A stretch of 64,000 bases of DNA, from positions 31,659-95,658 of the forward strand of contig NZ_MEIR01000059.1 in the NCBI RefSeq assembly GCF_002777825.1, in the 5' to 3' direction. Of the stretch, positions 44,518-55,683 are shown in pieces. The stretch comes from Snodgrassella alvi. GTDB lineage: Bacteria; Pseudomonadota; Gammaproteobacteria; Burkholderiales; Neisseriaceae. The position numbers and the translations under genes are program-made. The notes below the pieces were generated by a model. That model did not search any database, was not told the DNA's origin, and saw nothing but the letters and a program-made list of their open reading frames with translations. The first letter of the stretch is position 1, and each line of letters begins with the position of its first letter.

Positions 44518-45291
44518 TTATCCACATATTCCTGTGGGTAAGGCTGTTTGTCTGCATACGGGGCAATCTGGATTGGCTGCCAGTTGCAAACGTTGCCACT
44601 GAAAACGGTGGGCATCAAAACAGTGTAGCCAGCAGCCTGTGGGATGAATACCGGCGATTATCTGCAATGCCTCACTTGCCTGTGCTGCTCCCATTATGCC
44701 TAGTAATGGTGCAAAAACGCCGTTTTTGGCACAACTGGCGCCTTCATCGTTCATGTCGCCTTCAAATAAACACTGATAGCAGGGGCCATGACCATCTCTG
44801 AAATCATATACGGCCAGTTGGCCAGCAAATACCAGCGCTGAGGCTGAAACCAGTGGTTTGCGTGCATTAAAGCTGGCCTGATTAATTAAACGGCGACTGG
44901 CAAAATTGTCGGTACAATCCAGAATGATGTCCGCATGATGAATCAGTTGTTGTAACAGGCTGATATCTGCTCGGGCAACAACGGGCTGTAGTTGAGTTTG
45001 CGGGTGATATGCCTGTAGCTGCTGGCATAATATACGCGCTTTTGCCTGGCCGATATCTCGATCGCTAAACCAGAACTGGCGCTGTAGATTGCTGATTTCG
45101 ATGTTGTCGTTATCCACAACTGTGATGTGCCCTACTCCGCTGGCTGCCAGATAAGTGATCGCTGGATGTGCCAGTCCGCCGGCGCCAATCACCAGTGCGT
45201 GTGCGGCAAGAATGGCTTCTTGTCCGGCAATATCCAATTTATCCAGTAAAATATGACGGCTGTAACGTAATAGTTGTTCATCAGTTATCAT
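44518..45291 (-). CDS. MoeB/ThiF/HesA family adenylyltransferase
   Basis: A 257-residue E1-like enzyme that adenylates the C-terminal glycine of a ubiquitin-like sulfur carrier (MoaD or ThiS). The nucleotide site is VIGAGGLAHP, where most members read GAGGLGSP, followed by VVDNDNIEISNLQRQFWF and DIGQAKA. The CTDNFASRRLIN segment is conserved. Four cysteines in CYQC and CPVC form the structural zinc site. Whether it serves molybdopterin or thiamine synthesis is unclear: no partner gene is adjacent, and thiamine genes elsewhere in the window are salvage genes. A DnaA box at 45110 within it looks accidental. Confidence 0.87.
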   Translation of the reverse strand: MITDEQLLRYSRHILLDKLDIAGQEAILAAHALVIGAGGLAHPAITYLAASGVGHITVVDNDNIEISNLQRQFWFSDRDIGQAKARILCQQLQAYHPQTQLQPVVARADISLLQQLIHHADIILDCTDNFASRRLINQASFNARKPLVSASALVFAGQLAVYDFRDGHGPCYQCLFEGDMNDEGASCAKNGVFAPLLGIMGAAQASEALQIIAGIHPTGCWLHCFDAHRFQWQRLQLAANPDCPVCRQTALPTGICG

Positions 45292-45391
45292 GGTAGTCTC
45301 TGGTTATTGAGTGTGGTATCTGAGAGTGTAAGTAGTGTGGTTTATTCTGCACTGCTATTATAATGGTTTGGTTTTGTTTTTCTGAATATTT

Positions 45392-45961
45392 ATGCGCCAT
45401 CCTGTCCGGCCGGCCGGCCGGTTTTTACATCGTCTGCGTGCCCATCTATGTCGTGGTGGCCTAATTGCCTACCCGGCAGAAGGTAGTTATGGACTCGGTT
45501 GTCTGCCCAATTATGCGCCGGCGATACGTAAGGTGATGGCGCTGAAGAAACGGCCGCAACATAAAGGCCTGATTGTTATTGCTGCTGATTTTGCCCAGTT
45601 GCAGCCTTTGCTGGCGCCTTTGAGCGCAACTGAAATAGCGGCCATCAGGCAGCAGTGGCCAGCACCCAAAACTTTACTGCTACCGATACGGCAGCGGGTT
45701 TTGCCGGTGTTGCGTGGGCGTGGGCGGCAAACTTTGGCTGTACGCATTCCCGATCTGGCAACGGCGCGCTTTCTGTGCAAGGCCGCAGGTACGGCGCTGG
45801 TGTCTACTTCATGTAATCGAGCTGGAAAAAAAGCTTGTGGTACAGAACGAGAAGTTAGACGCCAGTTTGGGCGTCAGGTGATGATTCTGGGTGGGCGCAC
45901 CGGCGGGCGCAAACAGCCCAGCCAGATTATTGACTGGGTATCCGGTAAGCGGCTGCGTTAG
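45392..45961 (+). CDS. YrdC/Sua5-type threonylcarbamoyl-AMP synthase (TsaC-like)
   Basis: A 189-residue YrdC-domain protein, the size of TsaC, which makes threonylcarbamoyl-AMP for t6A37 of tRNA. Motifs are IAYPAEGSYGLGC, KKRPQHKGLIVIA (with the conserved K-x-R), LAVRIPDLATARFL and the segment ALVSTSCNRAGK, where most homologues read TSANxSG. The N-terminus (MRHPVRPAGRFLHRLRAHL) is basic and carries the GC-rich repeat GGCCGGCCGGCCGG near 45408. TrmO, which methylates the same t6A base, is encoded at 30 kb. Confidence 0.85.
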   Translation: MRHPVRPAGRFLHRLRAHLCRGGLIAYPAEGSYGLGCLPNYAPAIRKVMALKKRPQHKGLIVIAADFAQLQPLLAPLSATEIAAIRQQWPAPKTLLLPIRQRVLPVLRGRGRQTLAVRIPDLATARFLCKAAGTALVSTSCNRAGKKACGTEREVRRQFGRQVMILGGRTGGRKQPSQIIDWVSGKRLR

Positions 45962-46065
45962 TTATTCTGGCTACTGGCTGATATTTGAATATCTGTGCCA
46001 GTAGCTGCAACAGCAGAATGGGCATTGCTACTGCTATGGTTGTTCACATCACGTATGGTGCGACT

Positions 46066-46962
46066 TTAGTGATTACGGGCAACAACAAATTGTGCCAGTG
46101 CACGCAGATGAACTGCACGCTGATCAAAATCAGCCAGTGCATCAATGGCTTTTTGTATCAGATTTTCGGCATACCGGCGTGCGGTAGCCAGCCCCATCAG
46201 GCTAACGTAGGTGGGTTTGTTGGCCTGAGCATCTTTACCGGCTGTTTTACCCAAGATGTTGCTATCCTGTTCATAATCCAGTACATCATCAATAACCTGA
46301 AAGGCCAGTCCCAGATGGGTGGCATAGCGGTCAAGCGCGGTAAGTGCCTGCTGATCGATATCTGGACAGCACAGTCCGCCCAGAGTTACTGCCGCCCGAA
46401 TCAATGCGCTGGTTTTCAACTGGTGCATGTGCTCAAGTTCGGTTTGATTCAGGCTGAGACCCACGTGAGCCAGATCAATGGCCTGTCCGCCAGCCATGCC
46501 ACTACAGCCAGCGGCCTGCGCCAGTGTCTGTATCATGCGTAGCTGGCGGGTGGCTTCGAGACTGGTTGGCTGGCTCAGCAGGCTGAAAGCCATGCTTTGC
46601 AGGGCGTCGCCAACCAGTAAGGCTGTTGCTGGTGTGTATTGTATGTGGCAGGCGGCTTTGCCGTGGCGCAGGCTGTCGTTATCCATTTCCGGCATGTCGT
46701 CGTGCACAAGTGAATAAATATGAATGCATTCGACTGCGGCCAGAGCATAATTCACTGCTTCTGTAATGGCGTTGCCCAGCTCGGCAGCAGCCAATACCAG
46801 CATCGGGCGCAAACGTTTGCCGCCATCCAGTGTGGCATAGCGCATGGCTTCAATCAATGGTGCAGGAAGCTGTGTGGCTGGTGGTAATAGTCGGGTTAGG
46901 GTTTGTTCGGCATGTGTTTGTGCCTGTTTTTGCCAGCCGGTAAAATCACTCCTCTGCTTCAA
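46066..46962 (-). CDS. ispA: Farnesyl diphosphate synthase (IspA)
   Basis: IspA makes farnesyl diphosphate from DMAPP and IPP for quinones and undecaprenyl phosphate. The 298-residue protein has the first aspartate-rich motif DDMPEMDND at residues 88-96 and the second [13 protein letters not shown] in the C-terminal third. GGKRLRPML and KTSALI segments fit. The start is a TTG at 46960-46962, preceded by AAAGGAG at the right spacing; no in-frame ATG lies nearby. The start overlaps the end of xseB by 17 bp, so the genes are translationally coupled. Confidence 0.93.
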   Translation of the reverse strand: MKQRSDFTGWQKQAQTHAEQTLTRLLPPATQLPAPLIEAMRYATLDGGKRLRPMLVLAAAELGNAITEAVNYALAAVECIHIYSLVHDDMPEMDNDSLRHGKAACHIQYTPATALLVGDALQSMAFSLLSQPTSLEATRQLRMIQTLAQAAGCSGMAGGQAIDLAHVGLSLNQTELEHMHQLKTSALIRAAVTLGGLCCPDIDQQALTALDRYATHLGLAFQVIDDVLDYEQDSNILGKTAGKDAQANKPTYVSLMGLATARRYAENLIQKAIDALADFDQRAVHLRALAQFVVARNH

Positions 46963-47173
46963 GTTTAAGCTCCTTTAATTCACCGTGATCCAGTATCTGT
47001 AGTTTTTGTTCTACTTCAGCCAGTTTCTGCTGGCAGTATTGCACCAGTTCCTGACCATATTCATAGGCCGCCAGTGATTCTTCTAAAGGCAGGTCGTTGT
47101 TTTGCATGGATTCGGTAATTTTTTCCAGTTGCTGGATGGCTTCTTCATAGCTTTGGGGCGTTATTTTCTTCAT
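46946..47173 (-). CDS. xseB: Exodeoxyribonuclease VII small subunit
   Basis: A 75-residue helical protein with [40 protein letters not shown], the XseB pattern. XseB binds XseA to form exonuclease VII, which degrades single-stranded DNA. xseB directly before ispA is a common arrangement. The end of the gene contains the ispA ribosome-binding site. Confidence 0.94.
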   Translation of the reverse strand: MKKITPQSYEEAIQQLEKITESMQNNDLPLEESLAAYEYGQELVQYCQQKLAEVEQKLQILDHGELKELKLEAEE

Positions 47174-48086
47174 ATCGTGGCTCTTTACGCGAATTTATGG
47201 CTATTGTAACACTCGCGCTGCTGCTGTTGCTGTGGATATCTGTGAGATGAGATGGTAGCTTATCGGTGTAGGTAGGCTGCTGGCTGGTATGTTATCGGAC
47301 TGTTTCTGAGGAAATGGGGGCTGGTGTCTATATGAATGAGTATAAATATTAAGAATCCTAATGATACTTTTGTTAATGGTTTTTAGGTGTATAACTAAAT
47401 TGGCATAGGTATTTTCTTCAGAAGCTTTTTTTGTTTAAATGATTCATTTTACTTAATTAATATTTTATCTTTTGAATATTAATGGTTTTGTTTAAAATAC
47501 TATTGTAATATTGAAGTTTATTTCAATGTAATTAATTTTTTTAGATGCTGATTGCGGATGCGATGGGTGTAGAAATATTAAACAGGCCTGATAGCTAAAA
47601 GCTGGTAAAATTTGGTTCTCTACAGCTTATATTAACAGCATAAATTTAGCACAATGGTCTGGATTGCTGGCATGTCTGCTTGCGTACTTTATCAATTATT
47701 TATGATGTTTGGTTTGTTATTTATTTGGCATTGTATGAATTTTTGTTTATGCTATGAATAGTATCAGATAAGAAGAGTTTTTACTGTTTATTTATCTGGT
47801 TTTAAAGCATAATTATGTTGTGCTAACTTTGCGTGATAGTTTTATTAAAAAATTAAAACATGGAATTATTTAATTTGTATGTTTTAATGGTTGACATATG
47901 GAGAACAGGAAAACCAGAGGGGAAGTAATGGTGAACTATTTGTATTGGCATGGCTGTATGGAAGCACAATGGTAGTTCCAGCGTAAAATTTGAAATGCTG
48001 TATATTCGTTTATAATCGAATAATTGGCGGTTTTTCAATCTGTTTTACAGGTTACTTGGGTAGTTTCTTTGGTTTAAGTAGGCGTT
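47174..48086. other. Long AT-rich intergenic region before the RNase II-type gene
   Basis: No gene supported in 913 bp. A 61-codon frame on the minus strand (47853-48038) has no family resemblance and no ribosome-binding site I would trust. The right end holds the promoter of the next gene. Confidence 0.45.
47990..48016 (+). promoter_or_regulatory. Sigma70-like promoter for the RNase II-type gene
   Basis: TTGAAA (47990-47995) and TATAAT (48011-48016) are spaced 15 bases, slightly short. The -10 hexamer is perfect and lies 70 bases before the start codon. Confidence 0.5.
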
Positions 48087-49961
48087 ATGGGTAAACATAT
48101 TTTTTATGAGGAGTCAGGTCAGTTTAAAGTAGCAGAGATAGTACAGGAAAACGATGCTACTTTTCTGGTTAATACACAGCACGGCAAACGGGCAAAAATC
48201 AAGTCCAGTCACGTTTTTCTGGCATTTGATAGCGATGCTGCACAGTTTTTACAGCAGGCCACTGATGCTGCTGCCGATATTGATATCAGTTTATTGTGGG
48301 AAGCGGTGGGTAGTGAGGCTGAATTTACTGCAACTGGTGCAGCTGCGGAATATTTTGGCAGTAACAACGGGAATGTTGAGCTGGCGGCCACGTTAATGGC
48401 TCTGTATGCCGCGCCCATGTATTTTTACAAGAAAAATAAAGGGGTATTTAAGGCTGCGCCGGCAGAAACCTTACAGCAGGCTCTGGCGGCGATTGAGCGG
48501 CGCAAACAGCAGGAAGCACAAATCAATAGCTGGATACAGGAGTTGCTGGCTGGCAGTCTGCCTGCCCCTATTGCTGCTGATGCTAAAATGATTCTGCATG
48601 CGCCTGATAAACAGAGTTTGAGTTACAAGGCGGTGATAAAGGCTGCTGACCAGAAAAAAACTTCGGTGTTTTCCCTGCTCCAGAGTGTTGGAGCTGTGCC
48701 GCCACTGCCTGAATATTTTCTTGATGGTTTTTTACTGACCCAGTTTCCTAAGGGTGTGGACTGTGGCGATTATCCTGTGCCAGCTATCCATAATCTGCCC
48801 GCTGCTGATACAACAGTGCTGGCATTTTCTATTGATGATATTGAAACCAGTGAAGTGGATGATGCGTTCAGTGTACGCGATCTGCCCAATGGTAACAAAC
48901 TGGTTGGTATTCATATTGCTGCTCCTGCTCTGGCCATTACTGCTGAATCTCCGCTGGAAAAACTGATATTTGAGCGCCAGAGTACGGTGTATTATCCCGG
49001 TGGTAAAATCACGATGCTGCCGGATAATTGGATAGCTGCTTTCAGTCTGGATGAGGGTGCTGCACGGCCGGCAGTCAGTTTGTATGCTGAAGTTAATTCG
49101 CAGTTTGAGATTGTGCACTGTGAATCGCGGATTGAATCGGTTTATATAGACTGTAATTTACGCATTGAAAATATTGAGCAGGCATTTCAGCCCCAGCAGG
49201 CGTGCGGTGACACCGAAGTTTTTGCTCATCAGCATGAAATGAACTGGTTGTATGATTTTGCCATAGCCAGAATGCAGGCACGGGGTAAATATGATCCGGA
49301 ACGCTTACCTCAATACGATTATGGGATTAAGCTGGACGCTGAAAATAAAGTGCGCATCAGTGTACGGGAACGTGGTGCCCCGATTGATACGCTGGTAAGT
49401 GAGCTGATGATTTTTGCCAACAGTACTTGGGCACAGATGCTGGATGAGGCGGGTATGGCTGGTCTGTTCCGGGTGCAGCCAACTGGCAGGGTGCGTATGA
49501 GTACCCAGTCTGAGCCACATATTGGCTTGGGGCTGAAACATTATGCCTGGTTTACTTCACCGTTACGGCGTGCTACTGATTATATCAACCAGAAACAATT
49601 AATCAGTTTACTTGACTCAGGCGTCCCATCCCGCTTTGAACCGCAGGATGCCATGCTGTTTGCGGTATTGCGCGATTTTGAATCGACTTATGCTGCTTAT
49701 AATGATTTCCAGCGTCATATGGAAGCGTACTGGAGCCTGATATATATCCAGCAGGAACAGTTGCAGGAACTGACTGCCCAGTTAATACGTGATGATTTGG
49801 TACGCATTGAGGGGCTGCCTTTGGTTAGCCGTGTTACTGGCGTGCCAATTGATGCCATGCCCAAATGCCACATGAAGGTAGCGGTAACCGGAATTGATCT
49901 GGAGCAGGTAAATGTCGGGCTTAATTATGTCAATGTTCTTGTGCCGGTAGCTGGTGGCTGA
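48087..49961 (+). CDS. RNase II/RNB-domain 3'-5' exoribonuclease
   Basis: A 624-residue single-strand exoribonuclease. The RNB domain starts around residue 240 with AFSIDDIETSEVDDAFSV, which supplies the magnesium-binding aspartates. It continues through VGIHIAAPA, YYPGGKITMLPD, and ends near YAWFTSPLRRATDYINQKQL, the conserved arginine-containing closing motif. The N-terminal third has a small KOW/cold-shock-like region and helical parts rather than a classic pair of cold-shock domains. The protein is shorter than RNase R, so it fits RNase II-like neisserial members. Confidence 0.87.
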   Translation: MGKHIFYEESGQFKVAEIVQENDATFLVNTQHGKRAKIKSSHVFLAFDSDAAQFLQQATDAAADIDISLLWEAVGSEAEFTATGAAAEYFGSNNGNVELAATLMALYAAPMYFYKKNKGVFKAAPAETLQQALAAIERRKQQEAQINSWIQELLAGSLPAPIAADAKMILHAPDKQSLSYKAVIKAADQKKTSVFSLLQSVGAVPPLPEYFLDGFLLTQFPKGVDCGDYPVPAIHNLPAADTTVLAFSIDDIETSEVDDAFSVRDLPNGNKLVGIHIAAPALAITAESPLEKLIFERQSTVYYPGGKITMLPDNWIAAFSLDEGAARPAVSLYAEVNSQFEIVHCESRIESVYIDCNLRIENIEQAFQPQQACGDTEVFAHQHEMNWLYDFAIARMQARGKYDPERLPQYDYGIKLDAENKVRISVRERGAPIDTLVSELMIFANSTWAQMLDEAGMAGLFRVQPTGRVRMSTQSEPHIGLGLKHYAWFTSPLRRATDYINQKQLISLLDSGVPSRFEPQDAMLFAVLRDFESTYAAYNDFQRHMEAYWSLIYIQQEQLQELTAQLIRDDLVRIEGLPLVSRVTGVPIDAMPKCHMKVAVTGIDLEQVNVGLNYVNVLVPVAGG

Positions 49962-50045
49962 TTGTGTGAGTGAATTATTAGGAAAGATTTTATAATTGGC
50001 GGCTGAATGGTCAGGATTTGATGCGCTGTTTTGCCGGCCGGATAA

Positions 50046-51365
<1,320 letters not shown>

Positions 51366-51436
51366 ACACTTGCAACAGCATAATTCAGGCGTGTTTATTC
51401 TAGATATGTGAAACCCTAATGCTGGTTATGCCATGT

Positions 51437-51473
51437 AAATCCCGCTGATTGTAGGTAATCAGCGGGATTTTGT
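51437..51473 (+). terminator. Terminator of dnaJ
   Basis: AAATCCCGCTGATT (51437-51450) pairs perfectly with AATCAGCGGGATTT (51457-51470) around a 6-nt loop, followed by TGTT. It starts 71 bp after the dnaJ stop codon. Confidence 0.82.
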
Positions 51474-51903
51474 TATGCACAGAAAAGACATAAGCAGTTT
51501 AACGCTCAAGTCTGATGATACTGGCTACAGAGGATAGTTTGTCGCTTTATTGTTGAGGAAAAGGGTAAGCCTAAGTTTGGACTGTTTAAAGTTTGCTAAA
51601 TACGCAGGATGTGGCTGGTATGAAATAGCAAAGCTATTTAAGCTGCAATCTACTGATGGGCATAGCCCGATATAGATTGGGAAATAAATTATCGCTCCTC
51701 TACCGGAGTGGTACAGGAGCGATGTGGATGATTTGGCACAATAGATAATTTATTGTGGACAAATTTAATGTGTTTGGCTGAATAAAATTCAGCACGTATG
51801 CTTAATCCCTTATAAAACAATGGGTATAGCGTAGAGGGTACTGTTTATTTTGTTGCTTATCTGTGGATAAGTCTGTGGATAAATTTTAAATCAAAGTGGT
51901 AGC
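51474..51903. other. Intergenic region with a tandem pair of DnaA boxes
   Basis: No gene supported. Two perfect DnaA boxes in the same orientation (reverse) lie 12 bp apart start to start, at 51862-51870 and 51874-51882, just past the end of the HIT gene. Confidence 0.5.
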
Positions 51904-52323
51904 TCAGGCCAGTTCGGCGCGTAATTGTGCTGCCAGCTGTGCCAGTTCTGCCTGATCAGCAGCCACACTCTCGTGTTTTCCCAATTCATGAATATGGCCG
52001 GGAATCAAATGGATATGATAATGAAATACAGATTGGCCAGCCTGCTCACCAGATAGCTGTAATTGAACAACGCCATCGCGGTGTAAAACTTTACGCTGGG
52101 CACCAATGATTTTCTTGGCTGCACTGAATACTGCAATAAGATAGTCTTGCGGCATATCGGTTAACTCTACTGCTTCGCATTTCGGAATCACCAGTACGTG
52201 GCCGCGCGCCTGTGGCATCACATCCATAAATGCCAGTGTTTGTGCGTCTTCATAAACTTTATGGCAGGGAATTTCGCCGCGGATAATTCGAGCAAAAATG
52301 TTGTTACGGTCGTATTGTTGCAT
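51904..52323 (-). CDS. HIT-family nucleotide hydrolase (HINT type)
   Basis: A 139-residue histidine-triad protein. The triad is HYHIHL in VFHYHIHLIPG. The N-terminal NIFARIIRGEIPCHKVYED and AFMDVMPQARGHVLVIPK are HIT signatures. These enzymes hydrolyse AMP-lysine or aminoacyl-adenylate-type substrates; the cellular role is not known in detail. It follows uvrD on the same strand after 49 bp. Confidence 0.9.
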   Translation of the reverse strand: MQQYDRNNIFARIIRGEIPCHKVYEDAQTLAFMDVMPQARGHVLVIPKCEAVELTDMPQDYLIAVFSAAKKIIGAQRKVLHRDGVVQLQLSGEQAGQSVFHYHIHLIPGHIHELGKHESVAADQAELAQLAAQLRAELA

Positions 52324-52372
52324 TAGCTGTCTCCTCTCAGGTTTGCCTGCTTGCTGTTACCTGAGCAACGGT

Positions 52373-54592
52373 TTAAGAAATAATGGTTAATTTGCTTTTG
52401 GCAAATACGGTATCCAGCTCTTTAATCCCCTGTTTGCCGAAATTAATAGTCAGACGTGCGCCTTCAGCCTTGTGGGTAGCGTCTATAATCACGCCGGTAC
52501 CAAAGCGTTCATGGTGAACATTCTGCCCGAGCTGGAAGCCGTCAAAATCAGTACTGGCTGGTATTTCTGCCAGTTTGCTGCGGCTGTGAAACGGATTGGT
52601 GCGCTGTGTTGTCTGTTGTCTGCTTACTAGAGCGTTTTTATGTGCTGACAGATATTGCAGCACTACCTCAGGTATTTCATCTACAAAGCGTGATGGCAGA
52701 GCAAAGTGAGTTTGCCCGTGTAACAGGCGCTGTTCTGCCATGGTTAAATACAGGCGTTTACGTGCTCTGGTAATGGCTACATACATCAGGCGCCGTTCTT
52801 CTTCCAGCCCGCCCCGCTCTGCCATGCTGTATTCACTTGGGAACAAACCTTCTTCCAGCCCCGTGAGAAATACACCATCGAATTCTAGCCCTTTGGCCGC
52901 GTGAACTGTCATTAACTGCAAGGCGTCTTCGCCCTGCCCGGCCTGATGTTCTCCTGCTTCCAGTGAAGCTGTGCTTAAAAAGGACAGTACGGCGAATAAT
53001 GGGTTGTTTTCATCATATTCTGGCTCAATGTCAAAACCCGATTCCTGCGGTTTGAATGCTACAGCGGCATTCAGTAATTCTTCCAGATTATTAATACGCT
53101 CCTGCTGCTCACCTTTTTGAGTACGGTAATGTTCCATCAGGCCGCTATCATAAATAGCTGCGGCCATCAGTTCTGGCAGGGAAACTTGTGCAGCCTGTAC
53201 CTGCAAATTTTCAATCAGGTGTACAAAAGCAGCAATTTTACTGTTTTTGGTGGCCAGACTGGTGGCGGCCTGCCACAGCGAAATACCGGTTTCATTGGCT
53301 ACTGCCTGTATATTTTCAATGCTGCGTGCGCCGATACCGCGTGCGGGTACATTGATTACCCGCAATAATGCATTATCATCATTGGGATTGACCGTCAGCC
53401 GCAGATAAGCCAGTGCATGCTTGATTTCCTGACGCTCATAAAAGCGTAAACCGCCATAGATTTTGTAAGGTATGCCGGCGCGAAATAGTGCCTGTTCCAA
53501 AACACGAGATTGAGCATTACTGCGATAAAGCACCGCCATCTGCATGTAATTCAGCCCTTCACGATGTAAAGCTTTTACTTCATCGACTATAAAATGGGCT
53601 TCTTCTATATCATTGATTGCCTGAAGCACGCGGATTTTTTCACCACTACCCGCTTCTGTACGCAGATTTTTACCCAAACGACTGGCATTATGCGCAATCA
53701 CGGCATTGGCTGCGGTAAGGATATTGCCTACGGAGCGGTAATTCTGCTCCAGTCGGATAGGTTCGCTTACACCGAATTCGTGCAGAAAACGCGTCATATT
53801 CGCGACTTCGGCACCGCGAAAGCGGTAAATACTCTGGTCATCGTCGCCGACAGCAAAAACTGCCGCATGTTCTCCGGCAAGCAGTTTTAACCAGGCATAC
53901 TGTAATTTATTTGTGTCCTGAAATTCATCAATCAAGACATGATTAAAACGATTCTGGTAATGGCTGCGCAGCACTTCATTGCTTTGCAGAATTTCATAAC
54001 TGCGCAACATCAGCTCAGCAAAATCCACTACGCCTTCGTTCTGACACAGGCTATCGTAAGCAGCATAGCATTCAATCATCTGCCGCTCATGCGGGTCGCG
54101 TGCCGTCAACTGGGAAGCACGCAGACCATTTTCTTTTTGCGCATTGATGAATCCCTGCAAACTGCGCGGTGCAATCACTTCATCGGCAATGTTCAACTGT
54201 TTGAGCAAACGCTTTACTACAGCTAGCTGGTCGCCAATATCAAGTATCTGGAATGTTTTCGGCAGACCAGCTTCCTGATAGTGCAGGCGCAAAAAGCGAT
54301 GACACAGGCCATGAAAAGTACCCAGCCACATTGCGCGTACTGAAACTGGCAATAGCGCACTCAAGCGTAATTGCATTTCCTTGGCCGCTTTATTGGTAAA
54401 GGTTACGGCCAGAATACTGTGTACACTGGCCTGACCAGTCTGCAACAACCAAGCAATACGGGTAGTCAAAACCCGGGTTTTACCACTTCCAGCCCCTGCC
54501 AGCACCAGCGCAGGTTGCGCAGGCCAAGTTACGGCAGCTAATTGTTCACTATTAAGGCCGGCCAGCAGGCCAGCAGAAGATAAAATTTCCAT
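52373..54592 (-). CDS. uvrD: ATP-dependent DNA helicase UvrD (helicase II)
   Basis: A 739-residue superfamily 1A helicase for mismatch and nucleotide-excision repair. Motifs in order: LNSEQLAAVTWP (Q motif), GAGSGKTRVL (Walker A, residues 32-41), TFTNKAAKEM, LIDEFQDTN (Walker B), GDDDQSIYRFRGA, LEQNYRS, LMTVHAAKGLEFDGVFLTGLEEG, and RRLMYVAITRARKRLYL. The C-terminus FGTGVIIDATHKAEGARLTINFGKQGIKEL is the Tudor-like tail seen in UvrD/PcrA. Length fits UvrD rather than the shorter Rep. Confidence 0.93.
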   Translation of the reverse strand: MEILSSAGLLAGLNSEQLAAVTWPAQPALVLAGAGSGKTRVLTTRIAWLLQTGQASVHSILAVTFTNKAAKEMQLRLSALLPVSVRAMWLGTFHGLCHRFLRLHYQEAGLPKTFQILDIGDQLAVVKRLLKQLNIADEVIAPRSLQGFINAQKENGLRASQLTARDPHERQMIECYAAYDSLCQNEGVVDFAELMLRSYEILQSNEVLRSHYQNRFNHVLIDEFQDTNKLQYAWLKLLAGEHAAVFAVGDDDQSIYRFRGAEVANMTRFLHEFGVSEPIRLEQNYRSVGNILTAANAVIAHNASRLGKNLRTEAGSGEKIRVLQAINDIEEAHFIVDEVKALHREGLNYMQMAVLYRSNAQSRVLEQALFRAGIPYKIYGGLRFYERQEIKHALAYLRLTVNPNDDNALLRVINVPARGIGARSIENIQAVANETGISLWQAATSLATKNSKIAAFVHLIENLQVQAAQVSLPELMAAAIYDSGLMEHYRTQKGEQQERINNLEELLNAAVAFKPQESGFDIEPEYDENNPLFAVLSFLSTASLEAGEHQAGQGEDALQLMTVHAAKGLEFDGVFLTGLEEGLFPSEYSMAERGGLEEERRLMYVAITRARKRLYLTMAEQRLLHGQTHFALPSRFVDEIPEVVLQYLSAHKNALVSRQQTTQRTNPFHSRSKLAEIPASTDFDGFQLGQNVHHERFGTGVIIDATHKAEGARLTINFGKQGIKELDTVFAKSKLTIIS

Positions 54593-55033
54593 AGTGCTTA
54601 TTGTAGCTGATTGAGGCTGAAAAATCGCTGTGAAAAATATGTCTGTGGTCTATGATGTGCATACTTAAATAGCTGAATAATAATGTATACCCTGCTGTTC
54701 AGGCGCGCTGGGCTGAATCTGAGGAACACATGCAGTGTTAAATTCCGGCAGATAGCACCGAAAAATGGGCACTATATTTCCGTGTAACTGCTTTATGAAT
54801 CAGAAAATAGCACAGCAAAGCACCACAGCGTCTGCACATAAACTCAGGGCATGCCCAGCCAGCTTTTTCAATAACCATTGCAGAACATATAGTGGACTGG
54901 TCATTATTGCGCGTAAGTACAGTCTGATTTATCCAAAACCAAAAACCAGTATGCAAAGCGAAAGTCGGCAATGTTCGCATAGCTGCTTGCCAACTATACT
55001 TTTTAACAAATCTGCATTGCTGATACCTGAAAT
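54593..55033. other. Intergenic region between uvrD and thiE
   Basis: No gene supported in 441 bp. Overlapping open frames on both strands (54738-54980 minus, 54765-55049 plus) show no recognisable family and lack convincing ribosome-binding sites. Confidence 0.4.
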
Positions 55034-55675
55034 TTATCTTGCCCGTTGAATCTTTTGAATTAAGGATAAAGTAGCTTGCTTGATATCTGGTTTACCACAA
55101 ATTGCCGAAACCACCGCCACCCCCTCAATACCTGTTTGCATAACTTCGGTAACATTATTTATATTGATTCCGCCAATGGCAACAGCAGGACACCGCTTGA
55201 GTTGAACTAACTCAGCTAATTGTGGCAATCCCATTACTGGCGCCGCATCCTTTTTAGTAGTCGTTGTAAAGACTGGCCCCATACCAATATAATCGACCTT
55301 GTGCCAGTTAACCGCATCAAGTTGTAATCGATTAGTAATCGAAAGTCCTAACCACCTGTTGTAACCAATTAATTCGCGCGTAATATCCACAGGCAGATCG
55401 TTTTGCCCGATATGTACACCATCGGCATCAGTGGCTAAAGCAATATCTACATGATCATTAATCAATAAAGGGACAGGCGTATTGCTCAGTGTATCTTTTA
55501 AAGCTAATGCAGCGTGATACCAATCTTTGCCAGAAAATTGCTGTTCTGATCTTAATTGTATGGCTGTCACCCCGTTGTTGATGGCAATTTTAGCTGTATT
55601 AACCATCCCATCAATACCACCACAGAGTAGCGGATCGAGAACCAAATAAAGGGTTAAATCAAGTTGTTTTTTCAT
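55034..55675 (-). CDS. thiE: Thiamine-phosphate synthase
   Basis: ThiE joins HMP pyrophosphate and thiazole phosphate to thiamine phosphate. The 213-residue TIM-barrel has YLVLDPLLCGG, AIQLRSEQQFSGKDWY, LLINDHVDIALATDADGVHIGQNDLP, GLSITN, YIGMGPVFTTTTKKDA and the phosphate-binding AIGGININNVTEV. It is second in the thiM-thiE unit, 8 bp after thiM, under the TPP riboswitch. Together they salvage hydroxyethylthiazole. thiD is not adjacent. Codon use is AT-rich, different from nearby genes such as uvrD, suggesting acquisition. Confidence 0.94.
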   Translation of the reverse strand: MKKQLDLTLYLVLDPLLCGGIDGMVNTAKIAINNGVTAIQLRSEQQFSGKDWYHAALALKDTLSNTPVPLLINDHVDIALATDADGVHIGQNDLPVDITRELIGYNRWLGLSITNRLQLDAVNWHKVDYIGMGPVFTTTTKKDAAPVMGLPQLAELVQLKRCPAVAIGGININNVTEVMQTGIEGVAVVSAICGKPDIKQATLSLIQKIQRAR

Positions 55676-55683
55676 TTACTTCT

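Noticed and set aside
45110..45118. DnaA box inside the MoeB-like gene
   Set aside because: A single box within coding sequence, with no nearby cluster except one at 44518; most likely chance or local composition.
47853..48038. 61-codon minus-strand frame in the long gap before the RNase gene
   Set aside because: No recognisable domain and no good ribosome-binding site, and it overlaps the likely promoter of the RNase gene on the other strand.
54738..55049. Overlapping open frames on both strands between uvrD and thiE
   Set aside because: No family resemblance; the two frames contradict each other and neither has translation signals.
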